DNA of 64,000 nt. Origin: Tipula vernalis. Its lineage: Eukaryota; Arthropoda; Insecta; Diptera; Tipulidae. A program made the position numbers and the translations under genes. A model generated the notes under the pieces. It was not told the origin of the DNA. It was given only the letters and a program-made list of their open reading frames with translations, and did not search any database. This document shows, one piece after another, positions 1-9,878 of the stretch (its first letter is position 1; each line of letters begins with the position of its first letter). The stretch lies in NCBI GenBank assembly GCA_958295665.1, contig OY282558.1, forward strand, positions 332,479,106-332,543,105, given 5' to 3'.

Positions 1-477
1 CCACTAACGGAAAATAGTAAAACGGAGAGATTGCAAACCATTGCTGAGTGGCAACAAAGGTGGGACCAATCCAACAAAGGGCGATGGACACATCGCCTTA
101 TACCATTAATCGATAAATGGTTAAATCGGTCACATGGAGAAATAGACTTTTATCTATCCCAATTTTTGACTGGCCATGGGTGTTTTCGAGCTTTTCTGCA
201 CAGGTTTAAGTACGAGGATACTCCTAATTGCCCTAGCTGTGTAGGGACGCTGGAAGATGTGGAACATGTGTTTTTTCACTGTCCGCGCTTGCAAGTCGAA
301 CAGGGTGAACTATACGAGGCATTGGGGCAAGTGCCGACCCCGGAGACTATCGTCAATCTGATGCTTCTCTCATTGGAAAGATGGAACGCAGTTGCTTCCA
401 CTGCTGCAAAAATCATAAAGGCATTGCGGCGCTTTGAGCAAGAGAGGTTGCACACAACAAACGAAATGAGGAGCTAG
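1..477 (+). CDS. R1-clade retrotransposon ORF2 C-terminal end (partial)
   Basis: The frame is open from base 1, so this is the last 158 codons of a longer pol-like protein (endonuclease plus reverse transcriptase) continuing outside the window. The visible part is the region after the RT domain. It carries the C-terminal zinc motif of R1/LOA/I-type elements, CPSC followed by HVFFHC (C-x2-C-x8-H-x4-C, bases 229-282), and ends in a basic amphipathic stretch rich in Arg, Lys and Glu, as in R1 relatives. No frameshift or stop interrupts it, unlike the copy that follows, so this copy may be younger. The function in the family is target-primed reverse transcription. Whether the missing RT and endonuclease are intact cannot be judged here. 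Confidence 0.8.
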   Translation, partial: PLTENSKTERLQTIAEWQQRWDQSNKGRWTHRLIPLIDKWLNRSHGEIDFYLSQFLTGHGCFRAFLHRFKYEDTPNCPSCVGTLEDVEHVFFHCPRLQVEQGELYEALGQVPTPETIVNLMLLSLERWNAVASTAAKIIKALRRFEQERLHTTNEMRS

Positions 478-640
478 TAAGGCTACACCCGCCCCGTGAA
501 GTAATGCTTAACGGCGGTTCCGCGGGGCATTTGGGAGGGAGTGAATAGGACGGGTGGTGGTTTTAGTGGGTAAAAATCCCACACGCTTAGGAGCTAGGCT
601 CTTAAGTGTCTTTAGAAGATTTCCACCATCCATAACAAAA

Positions 641-656
<16 letters not shown>
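1..656 (+). mobile_element. R1-clade non-LTR retrotransposon, 3' end (Waldo/Mino-like)
   Basis: Terminal part of an element entering from the left edge: the end of ORF2 (1-477), a GC-rich 3' UTR (478-636) and a poly-A run (637-657) that passes straight into an (AC)n tract. In the R1 clade, Waldo and Mino subfamilies are known to insert into ACAY or AC microsatellites, and this junction fits that behaviour. The subfamily name is inference; the clade call rests on the C-terminal zinc motif and on the second, more complete copy downstream. Confidence 0.75.
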
Positions 657-688
<32 letters not shown>

Positions 689-704
689 ACACACACACAC
701 ACAC
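657..704. repeat. (AC)n microsatellite between two R1-clade elements
   Basis: About 23 AC dinucleotides with one interruption (acagac near 681). It starts directly after the poly-A tail of the upstream element and ends directly before the start of the downstream one. It is probably the insertion target shared by both. Confidence 0.9.
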
Positions 705-880
705 GTGGGAATTGCAAGTCTCCTATCACTGGCGGGTAAGTGGGAAATAAAATACCACTCGTGGACCAAAACTTGCAAGAAGCGTCTGTTCACTAGGAGG
801 TGCGGCTTCAAACAGCGTCTGTTCCTCATGTAAGAGGCGGCTGAATTCTTACCTGGCAATAGGTATAAAATACTAAGTAA

Positions 881-2095
881 AACTACAAGTGTTAGTGTTA
901 GTGTTACTGCTACCCCAGCGGTAAACTATAGTCCGTTCGAACGGAGCAGTAAGTTATTCCGATCGCCTAAGTCCTGTCCAATTCCCCGAGATCGCGAAAG
1001 GACTTGGACTAGTTCAACATCGGATATTGATGATCCTGATGCTCTTATTAGCCGGCTGGGAAAGAAGATTGATACACTTTGGGTCTACGTCAAACCAAGG
1101 GGCAACGTGCACCACGAAATTAAGAGGCTTGTCACGTCAATCAAGATCCTGAATGTTGAACACGCTCAACAGGTTGGAAAGCTGAACGATGAAAAAAAAG
1201 TTAAGATAATGCAGGCAATTGAAAAGAGGGCAAAACAGATAACAGCACGCTATGAGCCCCAAACTTCCCCAAACATCTCTGACTAGCGAAATAATTATGA
1301 GGAAACTGTTTTGCTGGATGGTGAAATGACGACTACGAGTCTAGATTCAAACTCAAGTATAGATGAATCTTGACAATGTAAAGGACCCCGATTGGCAGTT
1401 GGTGGGGAAAAAAAGAGGAAACCACGTGAGAGAATCCCGCGTCATCGTTCTGATGCTATTAAAATAACCAAATCTGGAACAATGTCGTATGCTGGTATGC
1501 TTAAAAAGATGAAAGAGGAGCCAAATATTAAGGAGCTCTCTGGTAAGGTGGCTCGGATCCGCAGAACCGAAAAAGGCGATCTTCTACTAGAGTTAGAGAA
1601 AGATGTACACTTCAAGGATCTTTGACTTCAAAGTGCAACAGGAAACTCTCTTGGTAGTGATGCACAAATCCAAACACTTACACAGACTGACGAGTTTGTA
1701 TTCGAAATTAAGGACATCGATGAGGGCACAACTAAGGAATAGGTACATGAGGCGATTACATCCAAGTTTGAGGACGCGAAAGACCTTCCATAAAGTATAT
1801 CAAGTCACTGAGGGCTGCCTATTGATTCACCCAAACGGCAGTGGTGGTTGTACAAATCTAGACAGCCGAAGTGTTGAAAAATTATGGAAAGGTACGAATT
1901 GGATGGGTGATCTGTCTTATTCGTGAAAAACGTTGCCCTTAAGATGTTTTAAATGTTGGAAGTATGGACATATGACCAAAACATGTAGAAGTGATGCTGA
2001 TCGTTCTGGCCTCTGCTACAAATGCGGAGGAAATGGTCACAAAGTTAAAGAATGCAAGGAAGAAGCGAATTGTATACTTTGCCAGCAAACCACAT
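881..2095 (+). pseudogene. R1-clade ORF1 (gag-like), broken
   Basis: Remains of the nucleic-acid-binding ORF1 protein. Recognisable blocks are a charged coiled-coil-like segment (about 1020-1285), a basic block with the sequence TMSYAGMLKKMK (about 1482-1517) that in R1 relatives precedes the central domain, and three zinc knuckles at 1942-2092: CFKCWKYGHMTKTC, then CYKCGGNGHKVKEC (both C-x2-C-x4-H-x4-C), then a half-knuckle CILC. Several stops and frameshifts separate the blocks. The knuckles are the best-preserved part, which is the usual signature of an R1/Jockey gag. Start not determined because the N-terminal frame is already broken. Confidence 0.75.
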
Positions 2096-2152
2096 AGCAC
2101 AGAGTGGTCAGTGCACGTCCTATATGGTGGCATTTAAAAGAGCACCTCGATA

Positions 2153-3330
2153 ATGAGGTTTGTCCAGCTCAACTTAAATCACTGTGAAGTTGCACAGGAC
2201 GTATTTGTTCAATCTGTGCATGAAACGAGAGTAGATGTCGCCATTTTGTGCGAACAATACAAAAATATGGAGGGGTGCAATTGGGCAACCGATCAAACTG
2301 GTAAGGCTGTCATATGGAACTGTAGAGACGGACCATGCAGGAGAACAATAATAATCCGAAGGTATGTTTCGAACGAGAATAAGCTGACGGTTTACATATC
2401 TATAGCTGCTATGCACCACCTAGCGCTACAATTGAGGTTCTCGCTGATCTTCGAACGCGAAGCGAATCATTGCTGGTGATCCCTTGCCAGGGAAAATAAA
2501 CGGCAAAAACATAACGAAATCGGCTGGTTGGAAAGCAAATCTGTTCGAGGAACACCTCTTTATGCTATCTTTTGATAAACTGAACCTCTCGGCGTGTACC
2601 AATACAAAAGCGGCCCATATTATGAATTCGATTACCAACGCTTACAGTACAACTATGGTAGAAAAGCTGCTAGATAATCGTCTTCCACCAGCATACTGGT
2701 GGACTGAGCAGATTGCGTAATTGCAACGGAAATACCTTAATGCAAGGAGGAAACATCAACGTGCTTGGGGTACAGAGATCTATCCTCATTAAAGCAGGCC
2801 ATTAAAGCGAGGAAACGTCAATGCTGGAGACAGCTATGCAAAGAAGTGAACCATGACCCATGGGGAAGACCCTACAGAACCGTCATGAAAAGGCTCAAAA
2901 AGGCAAAGGAAGCGCATCCCACCTGCCTAGTGATATTACATAGAATTGTAACTGCATTTTTTCCGCAGCAAGATGATGTGATCTCTGACATTATTCGAGT
3001 ATCTAACAACAGAAGAGCTCACCAATGCGTGTCAACCTTTTGGGAATTCAAAATGCACTAAAGGCTGCAATCCAAGCCAGACCTGATGAGTTTAAAGAAG
3101 TATACAATTCCTGTCTCAGAGAGGGAGTATTCCCTGGTCCTGTTGGAGAAAAAAAAAGAGCCAACCGGGTGAACTATCTTCCCACCGGCTGGCAAAGTAT
3201 TAGAGAGAATCATACACAACCGATTGGAGAAAGCTATCGAAAAAGATGGAGATCTCGCTGAGAGGCAGTACGGGTTTCGGAAGGCTCGATCGACAATAGA
3301 CGCTGTTCAACATGTCGTTGCAATAGGTAA
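2153..3330 (+). pseudogene. R1-clade ORF2: endonuclease and RT N-terminus, broken
   Basis: Begins with an ATG directly followed by the AP-endonuclease signature FVQLNLNHC (Asn of the catalytic site) and ends its first block with a stretch containing CEQYK, where the Glu matches the metal-binding Glu of the EN domain. The rest of EN is deleted around 2350-2480. Blocks further on match the linker and RT entry of R1 elements: WWTEQIA (2696-2716), KRQCWRQLCKEV (2814-2849), VLERIIHNRLEKAI (3198-3240) and ERQYGFRKARSTID (3261-3300, RT finger region). At least four stops or frameshifts occur. The RT catalytic YxDD region is absent. Confidence 0.75.
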
Positions 3331-3590
3331 GAATTCATAGAAAACGTTCTAGTTAGGGTGGAATAAAGTTTTAGTTAGGGTGTCTCACACCCTAAGAATA
3401 AGCGGCTTATAGCCACGTAGATATTTAAAAAATCATCCGGCTAGTTTTCTTACAGGATTTCTACTTTTTTCAGTAGATATATTATGAGCGATTGGCCTCT
3501 GTATTTTTTTGATTTACAAAATCGAAAATATTGGGATTGCCATGAACAATTAATATATTTGTCTATAAAAAATGCCGAAAAATCGACTGA

Positions 3591-3669
3591 TATGGTATTT
3601 TAATAAATATATACATAATTCATATATAACAATTCTTTAATTAATTAATATAATAGACATAATAAAACA
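3591..3669 (+). repeat. Gypsy A 5' LTR, truncated 3' end
   Basis: Nearly identical to the last part of the 3' LTR, with a 4-bp indel and a few substitutions. It ends in CA immediately before the primer-binding site. The upstream part of this LTR is not present. Confidence 0.75.
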
Positions 3670-3687
3670 TGGTGTCAGATGTGGTGA
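3670..3687 (+). promoter_or_regulatory. Primer-binding site of Gypsy A
   Basis: TGGTGTCAGATGTGG lies directly after the LTR end. It resembles the complement of the 3' end of tRNA-Leu (TGGTGTCAG then a G-rich stretch). The tRNA assignment is inference from memory of tRNA-Leu ends. Confidence 0.55.
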
Positions 3688-3796
3688 ATTGAATTAAAAT
3701 ATTATTCAAAAAATTCAAGAACAAACATTATAAGAGAACATCATAAAAATTTTGAGGTTACATTTCATCGTCCATTTTATTAACACCACAGAATAA

Positions 3797-4696
3797 TGGA
3801 AGAGTTCATGGCATACGTTAAAGTACAATCAGCAGTTATGATGAATCTAACTGAACGTATGCAGGCGCTTCAAATGGAGGTTAATAAAGAAAAGGCGGTA
3901 ACAAATTTGGCTTTTACACCTAATAATATTCCATAGCCAGCTCCACTGACTGGAAATCGAAAATGGTGATGTTCGAGAAAATTTCGAAATATTTGAAGCT
4001 AACTGGAAAGATTACTGTTTTGCAACGGGAATGAATTTATGGACACCAGAGAAAAATCAACAAAAAGCAAGTATTTTGTTGTCTGCCATTGGTACCAAAG
4101 CGAAAACAAAATATTGTAATTTTGGTCTCTATGATAACGATAAAATGTCCGATGAATTGGTACTAAGAAAGAGTCATAAAAGTATTAGTGGAAATTCCAA
4201 TGTAATCTATGACAGATGTATGTTCGTATCAATTAGATCGTGATCAATTAGAGCACGAAACATTTGATAATTATTTATTAAGACTAAAAAAATTAGTTAA
4301 ATTGTGTGCATATAGTTCCGCCGAAATATTAAGGGATCGGGTAGTTGTTGGTATAAAAAACATTCAGGTAAAAAATAAACTAATGGAAAAATCTGATCTT
4401 ACCTTAGATCAAGCAATTGAAATATGTAAAATTAGTGAAATCAGTCAAAATAGAGTAACTATGACTAGTGAGGAAACCAAATCAAGTGTTCCAGTAAACA
4501 AGATAAATAAAACAGAAAAATCGCATCAGTCATGTAAGACAGCAAAGCAATGTTTGTTTTGTGGAATTAAACATATGTTCGAAAAAGGTGTTTGTCCTGC
4601 TATAGGTCACACATGCGCAGTGTGCAATTATAAGCACCATTATGAATCATGTTGCAGATATAAAAAAAGGAAACTCAAAAATCAAGTTCGAATATA
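3797..4696 (+). pseudogene. Gypsy A gag, frameshifted
   Basis: Starts with an ATG and a 46-codon block, then changes frame twice (near 3935 and 4220). The middle has the capsid-like pattern of insect Gypsy gags (acidic region around FEIFEANWKDY, then a helical block with DNYLLRLKKLVKLCAY). The C-terminal zinc region at 4551-4653 runs CLFCGIKH, CPAIGHTC, CAVCNYKHHYESCC, that is C-x2-C-x3-H-x6-C followed by C-x2-C and H/C ligands, the arrangement seen in Mag-like Gypsy gags. It would coat the RNA in virus-like particles. Two frameshifts make it non-functional. Confidence 0.75.
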
Positions 4697-6799
4697 AGGA
4701 CAAATAATGTTAAAGAAATCAAACTTGATGACGATGCTGACGAAGACGTTGATTTCATAAAATTTCAAGGGCAATGTATCAGCAGTTTTATTATTAAAAT
4801 TTGGGAAGGTGTGGAAAAACGTTGAGTGCATGCTAGCCACAGGTTCCAATTCATGTCTTATTGGATTGAGTCAATTTAAAATTTTAATGAACGAGTCAAA
4901 TCCTCAGATACAATCCACCAATCAAGATCTTGTGGATATTAATGGAAACCAGATCGAGTCAATTGGAAATGCTTTTGTTCCATGTAAAATGAGAAATAAA
5001 AATCACATTGTCACATTTCAAATAATTCGACGAGATCACCAGCCAGTGTTGTCATCTAATGCGTGTTCAGCATTAAAATTAGTACATTATAGTTCAAATG
5101 TAAAAAACTTTCCGAGTTATAGCAAATATCCATGTGTTATCGAACCAGTATAAAATTGTGCTAAGGCTAAGACTTATAATAATATCATATGTATGGATCA
5201 GCACATTGAAGTTTACAAAAACTAATATCTATTATTGTAAATGGTTGGCCGATAACAATTCATAAATTACCAGACGACGTTAAAATGTACCACAAATACA
5301 AAAATGAATTATCAACGGAAAATGGTCTCATATTCAAAGATGATAGAGCTGTTAACATTCAACAAAAAAAAATTAATAAAAAGTAAAAATTAGCTTACAC
5401 ACAGAGCAGTGTGAATATCGTGAAGAAGAAAAAAAAATTGTAAGAGAATCCATCTGTATTAGTGCGATTCGCTAGTACTTAAAGCACAGCACATTCTGTA
5501 TATATAGAATGTAAATTGTGATGAGAAGATTGATTTTTTCATAATCAAAAGTTCATCAGTTCGAAACTGGATTGAATTCTCTTACAATCTTCGAAACATA
5601 TTAAAAATCATTTAATGATAGAGTTCTCATACCGTTTAGTCTATGAAAGCTTATGACTAATAAAGTTCACTTCAGTCATAATGGTATAGCAGCAAAATTA
5701 AATCTTTCTCGCCAAAATATATTTTGGCTAGGCATGAGTTCGGAAATCAAGCAAAAAATTAAAGACTGCGATATATGTATGTGTAAAATATTCAGATGCA
5801 CAGCAAAAACCACATGTGCAATCGCATGTCGTTCCTTCATACCCATTCCAATTCATATCAATGGATGTATTACAAGTAAACTACAAGGATCATCAACAAA
5901 AAATTTTAGTGACAGTTGATCACTACTAAGATTTTTTCGAATTAGATCTGTTGAAAGATCTAACACCAAATTCTATAATTGAAATCTGCAAAACCAATTT
6001 TAGCAGACATGGAATACCAGAGAGAGTCTTAACGGATCGGCAAACAAATTTTGTGTGTAAGGAATTTAGTAATTGTGTATCAAGTTGGGATTTTATACAC
6101 ATAAATTCAGCACCTCATCACCAGCAACCTAATGGCAAAGCCGAAGCCACAGTGAAAATTGCCAAACGACTTATGAAAAAAATAAAATGACAGTAAAGAA
6201 GATATATGGTATGCTTTACTGCATTGGAGAAATATCCCAAACAAGGTACACTCGAGTCCAGTCCAGAGAATATTTTCAAAAAAGACTAGAACTGGAGTAC
6301 CATCTTCGACAGAAAGTTTAAAACCAAAAATCATTCAACACGTCACCAAAGAAATCGAATTAAGAAGAAGACATAGTAAATATTACTATGATAAAAAATC
6401 AAGACAATTACCTGATTTGGAAGTTGGACAATCTGTTGCAGTACAAGTGCATCCACAAGAAAACACTTTATGGTCCAAAGGTTTCATCGAAGAAAAAATT
6501 GTGACAGAGTCAATATTAAACCACACAGTTTTTCAAAAAGTGAAGATGTATCCGAAGAGTCTGAAATTATTCCAAATGAGGTTCAGATTCAAATTGAAAG
6601 TAACCCAGTTACGACAAATCCTATTTTCCATCAAAGGGAAACATCCACGGATGCGGAAATTCAAATTAATCCTAGGGGAATGGAAATTAATACATCAGAT
6701 ACATCAATCTTACCATCTACTTCAATTTCTAACCGTCCACAAAGAGAAAATAGAAGACTACCAACACATTTTAATGATTACATCGTAAATATGGAATAG
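4697..6799 (+). pseudogene. Gypsy A pol remnant: protease, integrase (RT and RNase H deleted)
   Basis: The protease block (about 4809-5153) reads LATGSNSCLIG where the family has an Asp before T/S-G, so the catalytic Asp is replaced by Ala. RT and RNase H are absent. A pre-integrase segment (NGWPITIHKLPDDVK, 5240-5285) leads to an integrase zinc domain with H-x3-H and C-D-I-C (5653-5790). The integrase core has the three acidic positions in place: MDVLQV (near 5861), LTDRQTNF (near 6030) and NGKAEATVK (near 6135). Downstream is a basic CTD and a proline/serine-rich tail ending at 6799. Frames change at least four times. Confidence 0.75.
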
Positions 6800-6986
6800 A
6801 TTCGCTTAGTAAATATTAATTACATATATACATAAGTTAGAATTCAAGTAAACCCTTATGAAATTTTTATTTTTATTTTGAAGTTTGTAATGTAACGTAA
6901 CGTAACGTAAATTTAATTTTGTTTAATATGATCAAATTAATTTAGAGTTACGAGTTAATATTTTCAATTTTAAAGAAAAGCGAAGA

Positions 6987-7168
6987 TGCTGTATTTTCCT
7001 CCTAAATACACGCCTGCATGATGGGAGTGTTCATTGGGAAGAGAGGCAACTGTCAGTAGCATCATTATCACTACGAATGTATCGCTCACCACATATAGTA
7101 TTTTAGTAAATATATAATTCATATATAACAATTCTTTAATTAATTAATATAACAGACATAATAAAACA
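6987..7168 (+). repeat. Gypsy A 3' LTR (start inferred)
   Basis: The end at CA 7168 is fixed by the match to the 5' LTR end. The start is inferred from TGCTG preceded by a purine-rich tract (AAAGAAAAGCGAAGA, 6972-6986) that would act as the polypurine tract. Upstream of the tract, TAACG repeats four times near 6893-6911. Confidence 0.5.
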
Positions 7169-9579
7169 GACTTATGTACTTGTGAGTATGCACAATAAAT
7201 TATTTTTTGTATTTTAATAAATTAACTATTTTTCGTATGTAAATTACATACAAATTAACAGTCTTAACAAATTAACGTTATTCAATTAATACGATTCTTC
7301 CGTTTGTCAACGTATGTACATTAATAGTCTTGTACTTTAACCATTTATCCATACATTTTTTTTAAGCCTCTGAAACTCGGAATCCGGAAAATTTCGTTGG
7401 TCCCTTGAGATTCCGTCTTTGAGAGATTTTACTATAGTTGCAATTTTGTTTAAAGCAATTGCTTGTTAGAAAAACGTTTTTCTCTAAAGTTTCTTTCAAA
7501 ACAACAAATCTCCTCTTGTGAACCAATTTGTACGTATCTAAATATTTTGCATTTAACACAGCGATATTGCAACCATAACTGTTTCTGTGCTTGAGATTCG
7601 AATATTCGATCCATTTCATTCCGTTTAACGTGGTAAAATAAAAATAATTGTATGATAAATGGAACGTACGAAATTAACTGAAAAAGTTGGAAAATTATTT
7701 ATTAATTTGAAAATCAATCATTTATATGACTTTCAACAAATAGGAAAGAACGAGTATGATACTAAATTAAAAATGTAATTTACATATTTAAAAAGGAAAT
7801 TAATTTAAATTTAATGAAATGTCGAGGTAATTGACATTAAAACTTCTTAAATTTAAAAAAAAAAATCATTTTGTGCGGTTTAGTAAACAAAAAATAAGTA
7901 GAGAATACTTTAACACACCGTGACGTCTGTAATAGAAAAGTTTAATGAAACGAATTGGATTTAAATTAGAATTTCAACAATGCACCCATTTCACCATATG
8001 TTTAATTAAAATAAAACAGAACAATAAATATAAAATATCAATTTTGTTTCTTCTATAAGGATTTAATTTAATAATACATACTACAATTTGGTACTGTTGT
8101 ATATCATCGATCTAAGCTTGCAGATGTACAAGATACTATACACCATATGATGGTTTACATATATAAAACGGAGATTACTGAAATTGCTCTGATTTTGTTT
8201 CATTATTATTTGTATCAATTACACAGCTTCTGGATTTAATTTTCTTGTACATTTATGTATGTATCTGGGTAAAAACCCAATTTTCTATAAATAACAGTAA
8301 TATAATAATCCACACATGTCATGTTATTGTCACTATTAACATAAATATATATGTAATGTATGTGTTGTGTATATTTGATTTTAAATTCTAACTTCGAAGT
8401 TTCTTAAATTTTTATTTTATTAAAAAAGTTTTCATTGACATCAGCTTTACTATAGCTTTATAAAATCTTAGGGAATTTGTATTCCAGTACAAAGCAAAAA
8501 TAAGAAGATTCAATCGAATTAGAATTATAGCGTAGTAATGCATTAAACATTTTGTTGAACAGATGGTTTTCTTTTTAAAAATCGATGATAAAAGTCAATG
8601 AATTTAGCAAATATGTACACGAACACATTTTTGTAAAAGAATTATTTGATTTTGTAGCCAAATCCGAAAATTGAGTATGATTGATTTCTACTATAAAGTT
8701 AATAGTTTTATAGAATGTCGAATAATTTTTTGTATTATTTTCTACTGCCACCTTCTATATATGTGTGTACAATATATGTATTAAATTGCTTGTTTCTTGA
8801 AGTACACGTACATGTATAGTAAGATTAATTTCTAAGAAATGATTGTTCTTTAAATAAAGCATAAGAACAACTGTCGAATGATTGACATTTTCTGCTACAC
8901 GAGTACACAGCAGTATAAACACATAATATATGACCCGACAAGGATTTATAAATTATTTTATATTTTCTGGAACAAAATATATCTTATTTGGTACATACAT
9001 TGCTCCAATATACCTAAACCTAAGATAAAGAACAAGAAACAAAAATGAAAATTTAGTATTTGTGTTTTAGATTTGAAAATGGTTTATTATGGGCAAAAAC
9101 CACAAAAAAAAAATATTATTATGTGGATTATCATACCTAGACCCCATAATATTTATTTTGTTGGTTTTCACTTTTCGGTCTGACTGATACATAATATTGT
9201 TTAAGTTTCACATAAAATGGCAGAGAAAATAATCTTAAAAGTTGAATTTATCCTTTGGAAAATTCGTGAAGAAAAGCGACACAAATTTATTTATTTTATG
9301 GTCCCCGTTTAGAATTATAATTCAGTTTGTACACGAGGTTGACCATAAAGCTATTTATATTGCACTTTTGGCTTCATTGTAATTTGTTAGCCTCTATTTG
9401 ATAACCCGATTAGACGCCTTTCCCATAATTGGCAAAGAAGATTTTCTGTTTAAAATGCTAATCTAGTTAATAATTCCATTGAGAGGTTGATGCGACTCAC
9501 CTTTTCCTATACCTTTTCGTAATCGCTTCTATGATACTAAACCATATCTAAACCTTCACTGTGATAATTAAAAACTTTT
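7169..9579. other. AT-rich intergenic sequence
   Basis: No ORF with a recognisable domain, no clear terminal repeats or duplications. The longest open frames (for example 85 codons on the minus strand at 7362-7619) have no recognisable similarity and I regard them as chance. Confidence 0.6.
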
Positions 9580-9855
9580 TGATGTATATTTAAGAATTAA
9601 TATAAGATGTTTACTTGTAGATTCAAAAAATAACATGATCGATGAGCAGCCAGCAAGAGGAATACAAAAAAACAAGAGTTGTGTCAGTTGTGTCTAGAAA
9701 TTAAAAGCACAATATTGTAATAAAGTTGTAGACTGTATTTATAATACAACTGTATTTATAATACTGTATTTATCATAAAGTTATTGTAGACTGTAGTTGT
9801 AATAATATATTTTTAAATAAATATAGATAAATCAAAGAAAGTTACAAATATAACA
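9580..9855 (+). repeat. Gypsy B 5' LTR
   Basis: Starts TGATG and ends AACA. Compared with the 3' LTR it lacks a block of about 28 bases after position 9605 and instead has an expansion of TGTATTTATAATAC-like repeats near 9735-9800, so the two LTRs have diverged by indels while keeping the same total length (276 bp). Confidence 0.9.
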
Positions 9856-9873
9856 TGGCGCAGCCTATTGCAA
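9856..9873 (+). promoter_or_regulatory. Primer-binding site of Gypsy B
   Basis: TGGCGCAGCCTATTGCAA follows the 5' LTR without a gap. It starts with TGG as expected for pairing with a tRNA CCA end; the tRNA is not identified. Confidence 0.6.
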
Positions 9874-9878
9874 TTTAA

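Larger units (their letters stand above)
705..3330 (+). mobile_element. R1-clade non-LTR retrotransposon, 5' half, decayed
   Basis: Second R1-clade copy in the same orientation. The likely 5' UTR (705 to about 870) starts at the edge of the (AC)n tract, followed by a broken ORF1 and a broken ORF2 that can be followed to the RT fingers/palm entry (last recognisable block near 3330). The rest of RT, the C-terminus and the 3' UTR are missing. A short unassigned piece at 3345-3420 has two copies of TTAGTTAGGGTG and a small hairpin around GGGTGTCTCACACCC. Confidence 0.75.
3591..7168 (+). mobile_element. Gypsy-family LTR retrotransposon A (decayed, RT deleted)
   Basis: An approximately 80-bp stretch at 3591-3669 is repeated at about 7095-7168 (shared landmark ATTCATATATAACAATTC), giving the two LTR ends. 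A tRNA-Leu-like primer site follows the first. Between them are gag with zinc fingers, protease, a pre-integrase segment (about 5230-5350), integrase and a C-terminal tail, all in the order of Gypsy elements. The RT and RNase H domains are gone: the protease remnant is separated from the integrase by only 500 bp. Most of the 5' LTR is missing. Confidence 0.75.

Noticed and set aside
508..859. Open frames on both strands across the (AC)n and poly-A region
   Set aside because: They translate the microsatellite (Cys-Val or Thr-His repeats) and cannot be real proteins.
7362..7619. 85-codon minus-strand ORF
   Set aside because: No recognisable motif, relatives or gene context; consistent with chance in AT-rich DNA.
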